A stretch of DNA of 64,000 nt from Vibrio sp. SCSIO 43137 (GCF_028201475.1 NZ_CP116383.1:62001-126000); one strand, 5' to 3'. Shown: positions 28,271 to 38,870, numbered from the stretch's first letter. Numbers and translations: made by a program. Notes: a model not told the origin generated them from the letters alone.

Positions 28271-30391
28271 TTACTGCCTTCTGCGACGCACTTTTAGCGC
28301 GTGAGGCATAACACGAATCTTCTTCATTATGCTGGCAAGGTGAACACGATCTTTCGCGGTCAGTGCCAGAGTAATGGTATAGAGACGGCCATCTTTCTCT
28401 TCGGTCGAGATACCGTGAATATTTGAACCGGTACGTGATACCACGTTGGTCAGTTCTGCCAGAGCACCCTGATGGTTCTGCATATCGATCTGCAGCTCAG
28501 AGATAAACTCTTGCTCGTGCTCATCGGCCCATTCAACATTCATATATTTATCAGGTTCTTTCTGATAACCACGAATATTAGGGCAGGTCTCCCGGTGAAC
28601 AACCAATCCACGACCCGGTGAAACGTGGGCAATGATATGGTCGCCCGGAATCGGGTGACAACATTTAGCATAGGTAAGCAGAATACCGTCTGCCCCTTTG
28701 ATAGAGAGCTTTTTGCTGGAAGATGAAGGTAGTGAACTGGTTTCTGTCAGCTCGTCAGTATCACCCAGCAGACGGCGGGCAATAACGATACTCATTAGTT
28801 CGCCAAGGCCGATGGCTGCCAGAAGGTCATCAATACTTTCAACCTTAAGCTCGGCCAGTACATTCTCTATATTTTCAGGATATATACTGTCGATAGAGTG
28901 CCTGCCCAGAGCATGGTTCAGTAACCTGCGTCCCAGAGCCACAGACTCTTCCCTGCGCATGGTTTTCAGAACCTGACGGATCTTGGTACGGGCACGGGAG
29001 GTAACTACATAGTTAAGCCATGCTGCATTCGGACGGGCTCCCGGTGCACTGATAATCTCGATAGCCTGACCATTTTTCAGCGCCTTGCTAAGCGGATATG
29101 GTTGACGATCAACGCGGGCACCGACACAGGTATTACCGACATCCGTATGCACAGCATAGGCAAAATCAACCGCTGTCGCGCCGGCAGGCAGTTCAACGAT
29201 GCGACCTTTAGGGGTGAAGACAAAGATTTCATCGGGGAACAGATCAGACTTAACGTTCTCGATAAACTCAAACGAGTTACCGGCACTTTGCTGAAGTTCC
29301 AGCAGGCTCTGCATCCAGCGCTGGGCTTTAACCTGAGCTGTAGTGCCCTTGGTATCGCCACCGGCTTTATAGGACCAGTGTGCAGCAACACCTTTGTCAG
29401 CCATCTGATCCATATCTTCGGTGCGGATCTGAACCTCAACAGGAACGCCGTGAGGGCCAACCATTGAGGTATGCAGCGACTGATATCCGTTGGCTTTCGG
29501 TACCGCGATATAATCTTTCATTCTGCCCGGACGAGGCTTATACAGGTTGTGAACCTGACCCAGTACCCGGTAGCAGGTATCAGGGGTATCTACAATAACG
29601 CGGAAGGCATAGATATCCATAATGGTATGGAAACGCTGCTCTTTAGTGCGCATCTTATTGTAGATAGAGTAGAGGTTTTTCTCCCTGCCAATCACGCTGG
29701 CAGTCAGCCCGACTTCTTCAAGACGCCCTTCGATTTCTGAGTGGATTCGCTGAATCATCTCATTACGGTTACCACGGGCGGTACGGACAACCTCTTTAAG
29801 CACCCGGTACCGGTTAGGGTAGAGGGCTTCAAATCCAAGCTCTTCAAGCTCAACCTTGATGTTATGAATACCTAAGCGGTGTGCCAGCGGTGCGTATATC
29901 TCCAGCGTTTCCCGCGCAATACGTCTGCGCTTGTCCGGACGCAAGGCACCAAGGGTGCGCATATTGTGCGTGCGGTCAGAGAGCTTAATAAGGATAACGC
30001 GGATATCCTGCACCATGGCCAGAACCATCTTACGAAAGTTTTCGGCCTGTGCTTCTTTACGGTCGCGGAATTTAAGCTTATCCAGCTTGGAAACCCCGTC
30101 CACAAGCTCAGCAACCGTATCTCCAAACTGATCGGCAAGATCCTGCTTTGACGTTTCTGTATCTTCAATAACGTCATGGAGCAGGGCCGCCATTAAAGTC
30201 TCGTGATCCAGACGCATTTCAGCAAGGATACGGGCAACAGCAACAGGGTGGATGATATAAGGTTCACCACTTGAACGGGTCTGCCCTTCATGGGCATCTT
30301 TTGCTACCACATAAGATTGACGCAGAGCCTCAATTTGAGGCTCTGTTAGGTATTCTTGGGCAACATCTTTGAGGCTATCGAATAGATACAA
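28271..30391 (-). CDS. spoT: bifunctional (p)ppGpp synthetase/hydrolase SpoT
   Basis: SpoT makes and, mainly, degrades the stringent-response alarmone (p)ppGpp. The 706-residue protein has an HD hydrolase domain (AALLHDVIEDT near residue 70), a synthetase-like domain (residues about 200-370), a TGS domain (VFTPKGRIVELPAGA near residue 390), a conserved-cysteine region (YAKCCHPIPGD) and a C-terminal ACT domain. It starts at TTG, as does E. coli spoT. It follows rpoZ after 36 bases, the conserved gmk-rpoZ-spoT order. Confidence 0.97.
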   Translation of the reverse strand: MYLFDSLKDVAQEYLTEPQIEALRQSYVVAKDAHEGQTRSSGEPYIIHPVAVARILAEMRLDHETLMAALLHDVIEDTETSKQDLADQFGDTVAELVDGVSKLDKLKFRDRKEAQAENFRKMVLAMVQDIRVILIKLSDRTHNMRTLGALRPDKRRRIARETLEIYAPLAHRLGIHNIKVELEELGFEALYPNRYRVLKEVVRTARGNRNEMIQRIHSEIEGRLEEVGLTASVIGREKNLYSIYNKMRTKEQRFHTIMDIYAFRVIVDTPDTCYRVLGQVHNLYKPRPGRMKDYIAVPKANGYQSLHTSMVGPHGVPVEVQIRTEDMDQMADKGVAAHWSYKAGGDTKGTTAQVKAQRWMQSLLELQQSAGNSFEFIENVKSDLFPDEIFVFTPKGRIVELPAGATAVDFAYAVHTDVGNTCVGARVDRQPYPLSKALKNGQAIEIISAPGARPNAAWLNYVVTSRARTKIRQVLKTMRREESVALGRRLLNHALGRHSIDSIYPENIENVLAELKVESIDDLLAAIGLGELMSIVIARRLLGDTDELTETSSLPSSSSKKLSIKGADGILLTYAKCCHPIPGDHIIAHVSPGRGLVVHRETCPNIRGYQKEPDKYMNVEWADEHEQEFISELQIDMQNHQGALAELTNVVSRTGSNIHGISTEEKDGRLYTITLALTAKDRVHLASIMKKIRVMPHALKVRRRRQ

Positions 30392-30427
30392 ATTATAGTC
30401 TCGGAAGTTGGCTTGATGTATTGCAGA

Positions 30428-30700
30428 TTAACGGCTGTGAGCGATGCTGCTTACAGCGGCAAGCTCAGCGGCTTCCTGCTCTTGTTGTTCCTGACGTTCA
30501 CGAGCATCGAGAACTTCTTTAGTGATTAAGCCTTCTTCGATTTCACGAAGTGCGATAACCGTAGGCTTATCGTTCTCTTCAGGCACCAGTGAATCTTTGC
30601 CGCCAGTTTGCATTTGACGAGCGCGGCGAGCCGCAATAAGAACAAGGTCGAAACGGTTGCCGACTTTTTCAACTGCATCTTGAACAGTTACGCGTGCCAT
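30428..30700 (-). CDS. rpoZ: RNA polymerase omega subunit
   Basis: Omega (90 residues) assists assembly of the beta' subunit into RNA polymerase and forms part of a ppGpp site. The sequence starts [20 protein letters not shown] and contains the [16 protein letters not shown] core. GGAG is six bases upstream. The gene lies between gmk and spoT on the same strand, putting a ppGpp target and the ppGpp enzyme in one transcription unit. Confidence 0.97.
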   Translation of the reverse strand: MARVTVQDAVEKVGNRFDLVLIAARRARQMQTGGKDSLVPEENDKPTVIALREIEEGLITKEVLDARERQEQQEQEAAELAAVSSIAHSR

Positions 30701-30759
30701 GAGGACTCCAATTAATTAACTAAAATTTATGATGACGAGAAATTATACAGCCTAAAAGC

Positions 30760-31449
<690 letters not shown>

Positions 31450-31530
31450 TCAATATAACTTAAAGATAGTATTGACCCTTGAACAAAAAGATCAAAGGCC
31501 GGAAAAATGGAGGCGAAGGATAGCATATAT

Positions 31531-31561
31531 AGAAGATCTTTCTCAATACAACAGATCTTCT
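31531..31561. repeat. inverted repeat between yicC and gmk
   Basis: AGAAGATCT and AGATCTTCT form a perfect nine-pair stem with a 13-base loop, 57 bases after the yicC stop. No T-run follows on the minus strand, so it is a weak terminator candidate or an RNA processing or regulatory hairpin in the gmk leader. A second small hairpin (TTGATC-CAAAA-GATCAA) lies at 31437-31453. Confidence 0.45.
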
Positions 31562-31617
31562 AATTAATATCAGGTTTGCCTTTCAGTATGTTAAAGCGAA
31601 TCAGATTAAGAAAATAA

Positions 31618-32484
31618 CTACTCAATATTCTGAATCTGCTCTCTCATCTGTTCAATAAGAACCTTAAGTTCCACACCAGATGCTGTGATATCTGTGCTGA
31701 TTGACTTGGAAGCCAGAGTATTTGATTCGCGGTTAAACTCCTGCATCATAAAGTCCAGACGGCGGCCAACAGAGCCTCCTTTCTTCAGAATGTTTTTGGT
31801 TTCCTTAACATGGGAATCAAGGCGGTCCAGCTCTTCTGCCACATCTACTTTCTGTGCCAGTAGTATAAGTTCCTGCTCAACCCGGTTAGCTTCCAGCTCA
31901 ATTTTGGCTTCTTCAAACTTGCTGACCAGACGCTCACGTTGCCACTCCAGAATTTCTGGCATACGAGTACGAACTTTTGCCGCTTCAGCAGTGATTGCCT
32001 CCAGACGCTGCTCAATCAGTTCACGCATATTTGAGCCTTCGCGGCCGCGGGCTTCGATAAACTCTTTAATAGTGTCATCAAAGGCAGTCAGCAGATCTTT
32101 GTTGATGGAGTCCATATCTTGTTCGGGAGTCTCCATTACACCCGGCCATTGCATTACCTGAAAAGGATTAATGCGGTTGGATTCGCCAGTCATTGAGCTA
32201 ATTTGATTGGCGGCATTAATAACCTGTTGGGCCAGTGACTCATTGATAGTTAGCTCACCTTTTGCAGCAGGGTTTGCTTCAAATCTAAGGTGACATTCAA
32301 CCTTTCCGCGGGCAAGGCGCTTACGAAAGCGTTCTCTGAGTATGGGTTCTAAGCTACGAAACTGCTCCGGCAGACGAAAATAAGTCTCTAAATAGCGCTG
32401 GTTTACAGAGCGGATTTCCCAGACTGCGCTTCCCCAGTCACCTTTTACTTCTTTTCGGGCATAGGCCGTCATACTGTAGATCAT
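31618..32484 (-). CDS. yicC: YicC family endoribonuclease-like protein
   Basis: The 288-residue protein belongs to the YicC family, whose members have been reported as RNases acting on small RNAs. It begins MIYSMTAYARKE and ends with the conserved EVNRES-like region (MQEFNRESNTLASKS) and a C-terminal helical domain. The start at 32484 has AAAGG seven bases upstream; a frame opening at 32541 would add 19 residues not seen in the family. It is divergent from rph, the conserved arrangement in gamma-proteobacteria. Confidence 0.93.
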   Translation of the reverse strand: MIYSMTAYARKEVKGDWGSAVWEIRSVNQRYLETYFRLPEQFRSLEPILRERFRKRLARGKVECHLRFEANPAAKGELTINESLAQQVINAANQISSMTGESNRINPFQVMQWPGVMETPEQDMDSINKDLLTAFDDTIKEFIEARGREGSNMRELIEQRLEAITAEAAKVRTRMPEILEWQRERLVSKFEEAKIELEANRVEQELILLAQKVDVAEELDRLDSHVKETKNILKKGGSVGRRLDFMMQEFNRESNTLASKSISTDITASGVELKVLIEQMREQIQNIE

Positions 32485-32655
32485 TGAATTACCTTTTAAA
32501 TCACTTTCGGGTGAGTATTTATGCGGCCAATGGTAGCACACTTGATGCCTATGCGTTACCGCTTCTGTGGTGACGGTTGTCGCCTCTAGGAACAGGACGT
32601 TATTTCTTATATAATCCGCAGCAATTGAAATCCATTACATACAGGTAGCAAACCT

Positions 32656-33372
32656 ATGCGTCCGAATAACAGAACTCCTGAACAGGTTCGTCCGATTAAA
32701 ATGACCCGTAACTTTACGGCCTATGCAGAGGGTTCTGTGCTGGTTGAATTTGGTAATACAAAAGTACTTTGTAACGCGACAGTTGAAGAGAATGTTCCTC
32801 GCTGGCTGAAAGGTCAGGGTAAAGGCTGGGTGACGGCAGAGTATGGCATGTTGCCAAGAGCGACTCATTCAAGAAACCGACGTGAAGCAGCCAGTGGTAA
32901 ACAGGGCGGCCGTACTATGGAAATCCAACGTCTGATTGCCCGTAGCTTGCGTGCAGTGGTTGATCTGGAAGCCATGGGTGAAATTATGGTAACTGTTGAC
33001 TGTGATGTGATTCAGGCCGATGGCGGTACCCGTACTGCTTCTATTTCCGGTGCCAGTGTTGCTATGGCTGATGCCTTCAACCATCTGGTTGAGAACGGCA
33101 AACTGAAAAGAAACCCGATGAAAGGCCAAGTCGCTGCGGTTTCAGTAGGGATTGTTGATGAAGAAGCGCTTTGTGACCTTGAGTATGTTGAAGACTCTGC
33201 CGCAGATACAGATATGAATGTGGTAATGACGGAAGAGGGCAAGATGATTGAGATTCAGGGAACTGCCGAAGGCGAACCGTTCAGTCATGAAGAGTTACTG
33301 GAGTTACTTGCTCTGGCCAAACAAGGCATTGCCGATATTGTTGAGATTCAGAAATCGACATTAGCAGAATGA
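32656..33372 (+). CDS. rph: ribonuclease PH
   Basis: RNase PH is a phosphate-dependent 3'-5' exonuclease that trims tRNA precursors. The 238-residue protein carries [22 protein letters not shown], shown here by its ends (MLPRATHS and GKQGGR), and the phosphate-site segment [11 protein letters not shown]. It is complete, unlike the frameshifted allele of E. coli K-12. pyrE follows after 87 bases. Confidence 0.96.
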   Translation: MRPNNRTPEQVRPIKMTRNFTAYAEGSVLVEFGNTKVLCNATVEENVPRWLKGQGKGWVTAEYGMLPRATHSRNRREAASGKQGGRTMEIQRLIARSLRAVVDLEAMGEIMVTVDCDVIQADGGTRTASISGASVAMADAFNHLVENGKLKRNPMKGQVAAVSVGIVDEEALCDLEYVEDSAADTDMNVVMTEEGKMIEIQGTAEGEPFSHEELLELLALAKQGIADIVEIQKSTLAE

Positions 33373-33377
33373 TTTAA

Positions 33378-33405
33378 ATAGCTCCTTTTCAGGGGCTATT
33401 TTTTT
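33378..33405 (+). terminator. rph-pyrE intercistronic terminator, candidate pyrE attenuator
   Basis: ATAGCTCC pairs with GGGGCTAT (one G-U) around a six-base loop and runs into seven T, 55 bases before pyrE. In E. coli the hairpin at the same place attenuates pyrE according to UTP level, with rph translation as the leader. The position and structure fit that mechanism, though regulation is inferred. Confidence 0.75.
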
Positions 33406-33459
33406 GTCTGCCGGAAACCCGGCAGGTGCGAATATGATGTATAGAAAAGGGAATCAGAA

Positions 33460-34101
33460 ATGAAGACATACCAGCGGGAGTTTATTGAGTTTGCTTTGCA
33501 GAAAGGCGTGCTTAAGTTTGGAGAGTTTACTTTGAAGTCAGGGCGAATCAGTCCTTATTTCTTTAACGCTGGGTTATTTAACACAGGGAAGGACCTTGCT
33601 CGTCTGGGACGTTTTTATGCTGCTGCACTGATGGATTCCGGGATCTCCTATGATGTACTGTTCGGGCCGGCTTATAAAGGTATCCCTATTGCTACTACAA
33701 CGGCAGTAGCGCTTGCTGATGGTTATGATGTGGATACACCATACTGCTTTAACCGTAAAGAAGCGAAAGATCACGGTGAAGGTGGAAACCTAGTAGGCTC
33801 ACCTTTGGATGGCCGGATTATGTTGGTGGATGATGTGATTACCGCCGGGACGGCCATCCGGGAATCAATGGAAATCATCAAAGCAAACGGTGCTGAGTTG
33901 GCCGGTGTTCTGGTAGCCATTGACCGACAGGAGAAAGGAAAAGGAGAATTGTCTGCTATTCAGGAAGTAGAACGGGATTTTAGCTGCAAAATTGTTTCAA
34001 TTGTCAGCTTGTCAGATCTTATCTCCTACCTTGAAGAGCATGGCGAAACCTCTGAGCATCTGGAAAAGGTGAAGGCTTACCGGCAGGAGTTTGGTGTATA
34101 G
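33460..34101 (+). CDS. pyrE: orotate phosphoribosyltransferase
   Basis: PyrE joins orotate to PRPP, giving orotidine 5'-phosphate in pyrimidine synthesis. The 213-residue protein has the PRPP-binding loop [13 protein letters not shown] near residue 121 and the N-terminal signature [16 protein letters not shown]. It is transcribed with rph and probably controlled by the preceding attenuator-like hairpin. Confidence 0.97.
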   Translation: MKTYQREFIEFALQKGVLKFGEFTLKSGRISPYFFNAGLFNTGKDLARLGRFYAAALMDSGISYDVLFGPAYKGIPIATTTAVALADGYDVDTPYCFNRKEAKDHGEGGNLVGSPLDGRIMLVDDVITAGTAIRESMEIIKANGAELAGVLVAIDRQEKGKGELSAIQEVERDFSCKIVSIVSLSDLISYLEEHGETSEHLEKVKAYRQEFGV

Positions 34102-34115
34102 CGCTCAATAAAAAT

Positions 34116-34143
34116 GGGGCAGGCTTTTTAGCAGGCCTGCCCC
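34116..34143. terminator. bidirectional terminator between pyrE and the acyltransferase gene
   Basis: A perfect nine-pair GC-rich stem (GGGGCAGGC / GCCTGCCCC) lies between convergent genes. It is followed by TTT on the plus strand and by ATTTTTAT on the minus strand. Confidence 0.85.
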
Positions 34144-34157
34144 GTTTAATGTAAAGG

Positions 34158-35102
34158 TTATTTATAGCGGGTATCTTTAGGAATATTGATATCTTCCATA
34201 GTTTTATAACGCTTGTGTAGCCACATCCACTGTTCCGGCGCTTTCAGAATGGTTTTCTCTACCTGCTTATTCATAAATGCAGCGGCCGCGACTTCATCTT
34301 TTTTCGGGTACTCATTATGAAGTGAGGCTTCGACCTGAATGTCATACTTACCCGCACCGTTTCTGAAACCGGAACCAGGTACGATGGCACATTTACTGGT
34401 ATACGCCAGAATACTGGTACCTGTGGTTGTACAGGCATTTTCAACAGCAAAAAATGGCACAAAAACAGATTTACGACGGCCATAATCGTGATCCGGCAGA
34501 TAGAAGAGCCTTTCTCCCCTTCGTAACACTCGAATCATCTCTTTCACATCTTTACGGTCGATCAATTTGTTTCCGCCATGGGTTCTTCCCCAATGCTGAA
34601 TCAAGTTATAAGCCGGATTATTATGAGGGCGATAAACACCGTAACCAGCCAGACCTACAGTGGTAAAAGCGCGGGCCGTTATCTCTAAGTTCAAGGCGTG
34701 AACACAGCAGAGTAACACTCCCTTCTTCTCCCGGTTATAGCGATGAAGCTGTTCCATATCCGCTACATTTAACAGGCGCTTAAAGCGCCATTCCGGCCAG
34801 AACCAGGCAATACCGGTTTCAATTAATGCTGCACCGGTATTTTTAAAGTTTTCTGTCACAATGGAGTCAATCTTCTGCTGTTCCATGTCAGGAAAAGCCA
34901 GCTCCAGATTTCGTCGGGTAATGTGTTGCCGTTTCTTACCGTACTTCATCCCCAAAAGTCCAAGCCTCTGGCCAACAAAAAGCAATAAACGGTAAGGGAG
35001 CAGATTAACTAACAGAGCTAAAAGTCCAAAACCAAACCATACTCCCCAGAATTTAGGGTGTAGCAGGGACAGCGAAAATACCGGATTATCGTACTGTTTC
35101 AT
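34158..35102 (-). CDS. lipid A late acyltransferase, LpxL/LpxM family
   Basis: Members move a secondary acyl chain from acyl-ACP to lipid A at the inner membrane. The 314-residue protein has an N-terminal membrane segment at about residues 20-40 and the catalytic H-x4-E motif HALNLE near residue 132, followed by DHDYGRRKSVFVPFFAV. The ATG at 35102 is preferred to a TTG one codon earlier. In Vibrio cholerae two such genes (LpxL and the hydroxyacyl-specific LpxN) stand together between pyrE and slmA; only one is here, and which specificity it has cannot be decided. Confidence 0.88.
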   Translation of the reverse strand: MKQYDNPVFSLSLLHPKFWGVWFGFGLLALLVNLLPYRLLLFVGQRLGLLGMKYGKKRQHITRRNLELAFPDMEQQKIDSIVTENFKNTGAALIETGIAWFWPEWRFKRLLNVADMEQLHRYNREKKGVLLCCVHALNLEITARAFTTVGLAGYGVYRPHNNPAYNLIQHWGRTHGGNKLIDRKDVKEMIRVLRRGERLFYLPDHDYGRRKSVFVPFFAVENACTTTGTSILAYTSKCAIVPGSGFRNGAGKYDIQVEASLHNEYPKKDEVAAAAFMNKQVEKTILKAPEQWMWLHKRYKTMEDINIPKDTRYK

Positions 35103-35113
35103 CAATGCCTGAC

Positions 35114-35704
35114 CTATTGAATCTGGGCACTAAGCAGAGCCCAGTACTCTTCAAAGTTTTCTGTTGGCTGATATTTAAAGTCGGAGCGTACAAAGCGGTT
35201 CAGGCTGCCTTCAACCTGACCAAGTAGTTGCGCGGCAAGAATACCTTCGTCTACCGGGAAGGATTTACCTTCTCTAAGTTTACGCTCTCGCAGGATTTGG
35301 CGAAGCTGGGTTTCAATGCGCTCAAATAACTGATTGATGCGGGTGCGCAGCCTTTCATTTTCAAACATAAGGGCATGGCCGGAAAGGATACGTGTCAGAC
35401 CCGGATTCATCTCTGCAAAGGCAAGAATAAGTTGAAGTACAAGGCGAATTCTTTGCAGGGTATCCTTCTCTTCATCCAGAATACGGTTGATGCGAGACAT
35501 TAATGCATCTTCAATAAATTCAATCAGGCCTTCAAACATACGCGCTTTACTTGGAAAGTGGCGATATAAAGCGGCTTCAGAAACGCCAACCTGTTTTGCC
35601 AGCTTCGCCGTGGTAATTCGGGAAGCCCCTTCGGTGGACTCCAGCATATGAGCAAGAGCCTGAAGGATCTCTTCGCGGCGGTTGGATTTACGGGTTCCGG
35701 TCAT
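35114..35704 (-). CDS. slmA: nucleoid occlusion factor SlmA
   Basis: SlmA is a TetR-fold DNA-binding protein that blocks FtsZ assembly over the chromosome. The 196-residue protein has the helix-turn-helix [21 protein letters not shown] near residue 27, given here in the family's characteristic form. The acyltransferase start lies just 11 bases downstream, so the two are probably co-transcribed. The coaBC terminator lies upstream. Confidence 0.95.
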   Translation of the reverse strand: MTGTRKSNRREEILQALAHMLESTEGASRITTAKLAKQVGVSEAALYRHFPSKARMFEGLIEFIEDALMSRINRILDEEKDTLQRIRLVLQLILAFAEMNPGLTRILSGHALMFENERLRTRINQLFERIETQLRQILRERKLREGKSFPVDEGILAAQLLGQVEGSLNRFVRSDFKYQPTENFEEYWALLSAQIQ

Positions 35705-35815
35705 GTTTTTTATTCCTTATGTCCAGCCTGATTTGGCTATATCGGGGCTAAGATTAAGGGAACATTCTAACGGAGTGAAGCAGAAGATCGAAGAGCTAAG
35801 GTTGGACTAAGTTAA

Positions 35816-35847
35816 CAAAAAGCACCAATTCAGCAGAAGTTGGTGCT
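35816..35847 (-). terminator. rho-independent terminator of coaBC
   Basis: AGCACCAA and TTGGTGCT form a perfect eight-pair stem with an 11-base loop. On the minus strand it lies 43 bases after the coaBC stop and is followed by five T. Confidence 0.85.
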
Positions 35848-35889
35848 TGCTAACTAAGTGTATTTACATGAAAGCTTTCAGGAGCAAAC

Positions 35890-37089
35890 TTATGCCAGTC
35901 TGGCTATCTGAGCCAGAATTTCGCCGGCAATTTTATCCTTGCTGTTTAATGGCAGGTTGAGTTCTCCTTCCGGCCAGAACAGTGTCATGGCATTGTTGCT
36001 GCTATTAAAGCCTTGCCCCTCAACAGAGACATCATTGGCACAGATCAAATCAAGATTCTTTTTCACCAGCTTATTTCGGGCATACTTTTCAACATCTTGT
36101 GTCTCAGCGGCAAAACCTACGGTAAATGGCCGCCCTTGCTCCAGCTTAGCAACGCTGGCAACAATATCCGGATTCTTCACCATAGAGATAGTCATAGAGT
36201 CGCTATCATCTGTTTTCTTGATTTTCTGATCGGCAACAGAGCAGGGGCGGTAATCTGCGACAGCAGCACAGGCGATAAAAATGTCACTCTCAGCAGCTTT
36301 GTTCATTACCTGCTTATGCATCTCTTCTGCACTTTCGACATTAATACGAGTGGTATTCTCCGGAGAAGAAAGAGCAACAGGGCCGCTGACAAGAGTCACT
36401 TCGGCGCCAAGTTGTTGTGCAACTTGAGCTAATGAGTAGCCCATTTTTCCTGAGCTGTGATTAGAGATAAAGCGCACAGGGTCAATGGCCTCTCGGGTCG
36501 GCCCTGCGGTGATCAGGACTTTTTTACCTTGCAGTATTTTCGGCTGGAAAAAAGCCTCACACTTTTCTACCAGTTGCATCGGCTCCAGCATCCGGCCCAT
36601 ACCGATATCGCCACAGGCCTGTTCACCTGCAGCAGGTCCCCAGATACTGAAACCTCTGCGTTGCAGAGTAGCGATATTCTCTTGCGTAGCAACATTGGCG
36701 TACATCTGCTGGTTCATTGCCGGTGCAACGGCCACAGGTGCTTCTGTTGCCAGAACAGCAGTAGAGACTAAATCATTGCCCATTCCGGCAGCCATCCGTG
36801 CAATAAGATCAGCCGTAGCCGGAGCAATCAATACCAGATCAGCCCACTTAGCCAGCTCAATATGCCCCATAGAGGCTTCGGCTGCCGGATCAAGCAAGCT
36901 ATCAGAAACCGGACGACCGGAAACCGCCTGCATGGTTAATGGGGTGATAAACTCTTTGGCTGCTTTGGTCATCACTACCTGCACTTGTGCTCCGCGCTCA
37001 ATAAGACGCCTTGTCAGCTCAGCACATTTATAGGCAGCGATTCCGCCACTGATACCCAAAAGGATTTTTTTTCCGGCTAATGATTGCAT
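35890..37089 (-). CDS. coaBC: bifunctional phosphopantothenoylcysteine decarboxylase/phosphopantothenate-cysteine ligase
   Basis: CoaBC performs two successive steps of coenzyme A synthesis. The flavin-dependent CoaC domain occupies residues 1 to about 190 ([12 protein letters not shown] at the start, then APAMNQQMY). The CoaB ligase domain follows ([18 protein letters not shown], with the key Asn). The start at 37089 is chosen because AGGAG lies eight bases upstream; an in-frame opening at 37116 is less plausible. The protein has 399 residues and is divergent from radC. Confidence 0.96.
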   Translation of the reverse strand: MQSLAGKKILLGISGGIAAYKCAELTRRLIERGAQVQVVMTKAAKEFITPLTMQAVSGRPVSDSLLDPAAEASMGHIELAKWADLVLIAPATADLIARMAAGMGNDLVSTAVLATEAPVAVAPAMNQQMYANVATQENIATLQRRGFSIWGPAAGEQACGDIGMGRMLEPMQLVEKCEAFFQPKILQGKKVLITAGPTREAIDPVRFISNHSSGKMGYSLAQVAQQLGAEVTLVSGPVALSSPENTTRINVESAEEMHKQVMNKAAESDIFIACAAVADYRPCSVADQKIKKTDDSDSMTISMVKNPDIVASVAKLEQGRPFTVGFAAETQDVEKYARNKLVKKNLDLICANDVSVEGQGFNSSNNAMTLFWPEGELNLPLNSKDKIAGEILAQIARLA

Positions 37090-37451
37090 GTCTGTTTCTC
37101 CTGAAATTCTGGGCAAACCATACCATAAAATAAGCCAGAATCGATTTTGAATATAGGATAGTGAAAGGTGTACTTTCTATTTTATTTCATCGGATTATCA
37201 CTTAAGTGACTTCAATATGCAGTATTCAGAGCCGCATCAAGGTGTTCCGTTCAAGGACATTAGCGGCAGGAATGGCATGCACCTTCAAAGTAACCTGCAT
37301 ACAAGTTATTCAGAAAACGAGGTATTTTGCAAAATAGTGAAATTCCGTTACATCGCTACTGTCGATGTCGTTAACCTACTCTTAAATATCCCGTGCTGAT
37401 TTGCTTATCAGACAGATTCTCTCTTCTATTGACTGATATGAAGGAGGAAAA
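37090..37451. other. divergent intergenic region between coaBC and radC
   Basis: These 362 bases should hold both promoters. For coaBC, TTCAAA and TATGGT with an 18-base spacer lie on the minus strand near 37105-37150, a weak match. An AAGGTG/CACCTT inverted repeat about 37 bases apart occurs near 37240-37290. A 60-codon open frame at 37217-37399 has no ribosome site and no similarity I recognise, and is not called. Confidence 0.4.
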
Positions 37452-38126
37452 ATGAACATAAAATACTTACCAAAGGAGTCTCAGCCCAGAGAAAAACTAC
37501 TTAGCAGGGGGGCTCAGGCACTTTCGGATGCTGAATTACTGGCCATTTTCTTACGGACTGGTACCCACGGTATGAATGCCATTGAACTGGCTGATTATCT
37601 GCTTGCTGAGTTTGGCTCTCTAAGAAAGTTACTTAGTTGCGATAAAGAAGCTTTTTGCCGCTACAAGGGACTGGGCGAAGCAAAATTTGTTCAGATGCAA
37701 GCCTTTCTCGAAATGACCCAACGCTATCTGGCTGAGATATTAAAGAAAGAGGATACGTTAACCAGCTCTAAGCAAACAAGAAACTATCTGGTTAGCTTGC
37801 TGAGGGAAAAAGAGCGGGAGGTATTTCTGGTACTGTATTTAAATAGTCAGCATCAGGTGATTTGCGATGAGCTTCTGTTTGAGGGGACAATCAATTCAGC
37901 AAGTATTTACCCCCGTGAAGTGGTTAAGCAGGCACTCACTTACAATGCGGCAGCTGTTATTTTTGCTCACAATCACCCTTCGGGAAATGCGCAACCAAGT
38001 CAGTCGGATATCAGGATTACCAGAATACTTTTGGATGCGCTCTCACTGGTTGAAATTAAAGTTCTTGACCACTTTATCGTCGGTGAAGGTGAGGTCACCT
38101 CGTTCGCTGAGCTCGGACTCTTATAA
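37452..38126 (+). CDS. radC: RadC family JAB/MPN-domain protein
   Basis: RadC proteins have a helix-hairpin-helix-like N-terminus and a JAMM metalloprotease-fold C-terminus; their old link to DNA repair is doubtful. The JAMM motif [16 protein letters not shown] is complete near residue 175, so a metal site should form. A strong GGAGG site precedes the start. At 224 residues it is of normal length. Confidence 0.94.
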   Translation: MNIKYLPKESQPREKLLSRGAQALSDAELLAIFLRTGTHGMNAIELADYLLAEFGSLRKLLSCDKEAFCRYKGLGEAKFVQMQAFLEMTQRYLAEILKKEDTLTSSKQTRNYLVSLLREKEREVFLVLYLNSQHQVICDELLFEGTINSASIYPREVVKQALTYNAAAVIFAHNHPSGNAQPSQSDIRITRILLDALSLVEIKVLDHFIVGEGEVTSFAELGLL

Positions 38127-38250
38127 TCACTGCATTTTCTGGTTGCCCTCACCATTAAATCTGCTATGATCCGCGCACTATTTTTGAACACAAACTCAGC
38201 TCTGTTTAAAAAAAGATCACTAAATCCTGCAAAAAGGATCTGTTCGGGTC

Positions 38251-38279
38251 TTGAGCAATGTACGTCAAGTTAGTATAAT
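38251..38279 (+). promoter_or_regulatory. strong promoter of rpmB-rpmG
   Basis: TTGAGC and a perfect TATAAT are separated by exactly 17 bases, 125 bases before rpmB. GC-rich bases (GCGCGACC) follow the -10 box, resembling the discriminator of stringently controlled ribosomal promoters. Confidence 0.8.
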
Positions 38280-38322
38280 GCGCGACCTTTGATAGCCTTG
38301 TATGGATTTTCCATATGGTTTT

Positions 38323-38355
38323 AACCTCGATTCTTATCTTTTAGATAGAGAGGTT
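38323..38355 (+). promoter_or_regulatory. structured leader hairpin upstream of rpmB
   Basis: AACCTC/GAGGTT and an inner TATCT/AGATA pair to form a hairpin in the 5' leader, about 50 bases before the L28 start. Autoregulation by a ribosomal protein is possible but unproven. Confidence 0.35.
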
Positions 38356-38404
38356 CGGCCACCAAGGTTGATATCGAGCTGAAACGATTTGGAGAAGACA
38401 TTAC

Positions 38405-38641
38405 ATGTCCCGAGTATGCCAAGTAACTGGTAAGCGTCCAGTAACGGGTAACAACCGTTCACACGCACGAAATGCTACTAAGCGTCGTTTTCTGCCGAAC
38501 CTACAAACTCATCGTTTCTGGGTAGAGAGCGAAAAGCGCTTTGTTAAACTACGTCTAACTGCTAAGGGTATGCGTATCATCGACAAGAAAGGCATCGATG
38601 CTGTTCTTGCTGATATCCGTGCTCGTGGCGAGAACGTTTAA
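38405..38641 (+). CDS. rpmB: 50S ribosomal protein L28
   Basis: This 78-residue basic protein of the large subunit begins [20 protein letters not shown], the family signature. It is followed after 13 bases by rpmG, the universal pair. The promoter and a long leader lie upstream. Confidence 0.98.
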   Translation: MSRVCQVTGKRPVTGNNRSHARNATKRRFLPNLQTHRFWVESEKRFVKLRLTAKGMRIIDKKGIDAVLADIRARGENV

Positions 38642-38654
38642 GAGGAATTGAACG

Positions 38655-38822
38655 ATGGCTAAAGGCATTCGTGAGAAAATCAAACTTGTTTCTTCAGCAG
38701 GTACTGGTCACTTCTACACTACTGATAAAAACAAGCGTAACATGCCAGGCAAATTTGAGATCAAGAAATTTGATCCAGTTGTTCGTAAGCACGTTATGTA
38801 CAAAGAAGCAAAAATCAAGTAA
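38655..38822 (+). CDS. rpmG: 50S ribosomal protein L33
   Basis: The short reading frame gives 55 residues: [20 protein letters not shown], then an NKRNMPGK segment and the ending KEAKIK. This is the L33 form without the zinc-binding cysteines. A GAGGAA ribosome site precedes it, and a strong terminator follows the stop. Confidence 0.97.
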   Translation: MAKGIREKIKLVSSAGTGHFYTTDKNKRNMPGKFEIKKFDPVVRKHVMYKEAKIK

Positions 38823-38842
38823 TTGATTACTAGTTTCAATAA

Positions 38843-38870
38843 AAACCCAGCTTTATAGCTGGGTTTTTTT
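38843..38870 (+). terminator. rho-independent terminator of rpmB-rpmG
   Basis: AAACCCAGCT and AGCTGGGTTT form a perfect ten-pair stem with a TTAT loop, followed by a run of T. It is the strongest terminator in the window. Confidence 0.93.

Noticed and set aside
37217..37399. 60-codon open frame between coaBC and radC
   Set aside because: It has no ribosome site, no recognisable domain and lies in a region that must hold two promoters.
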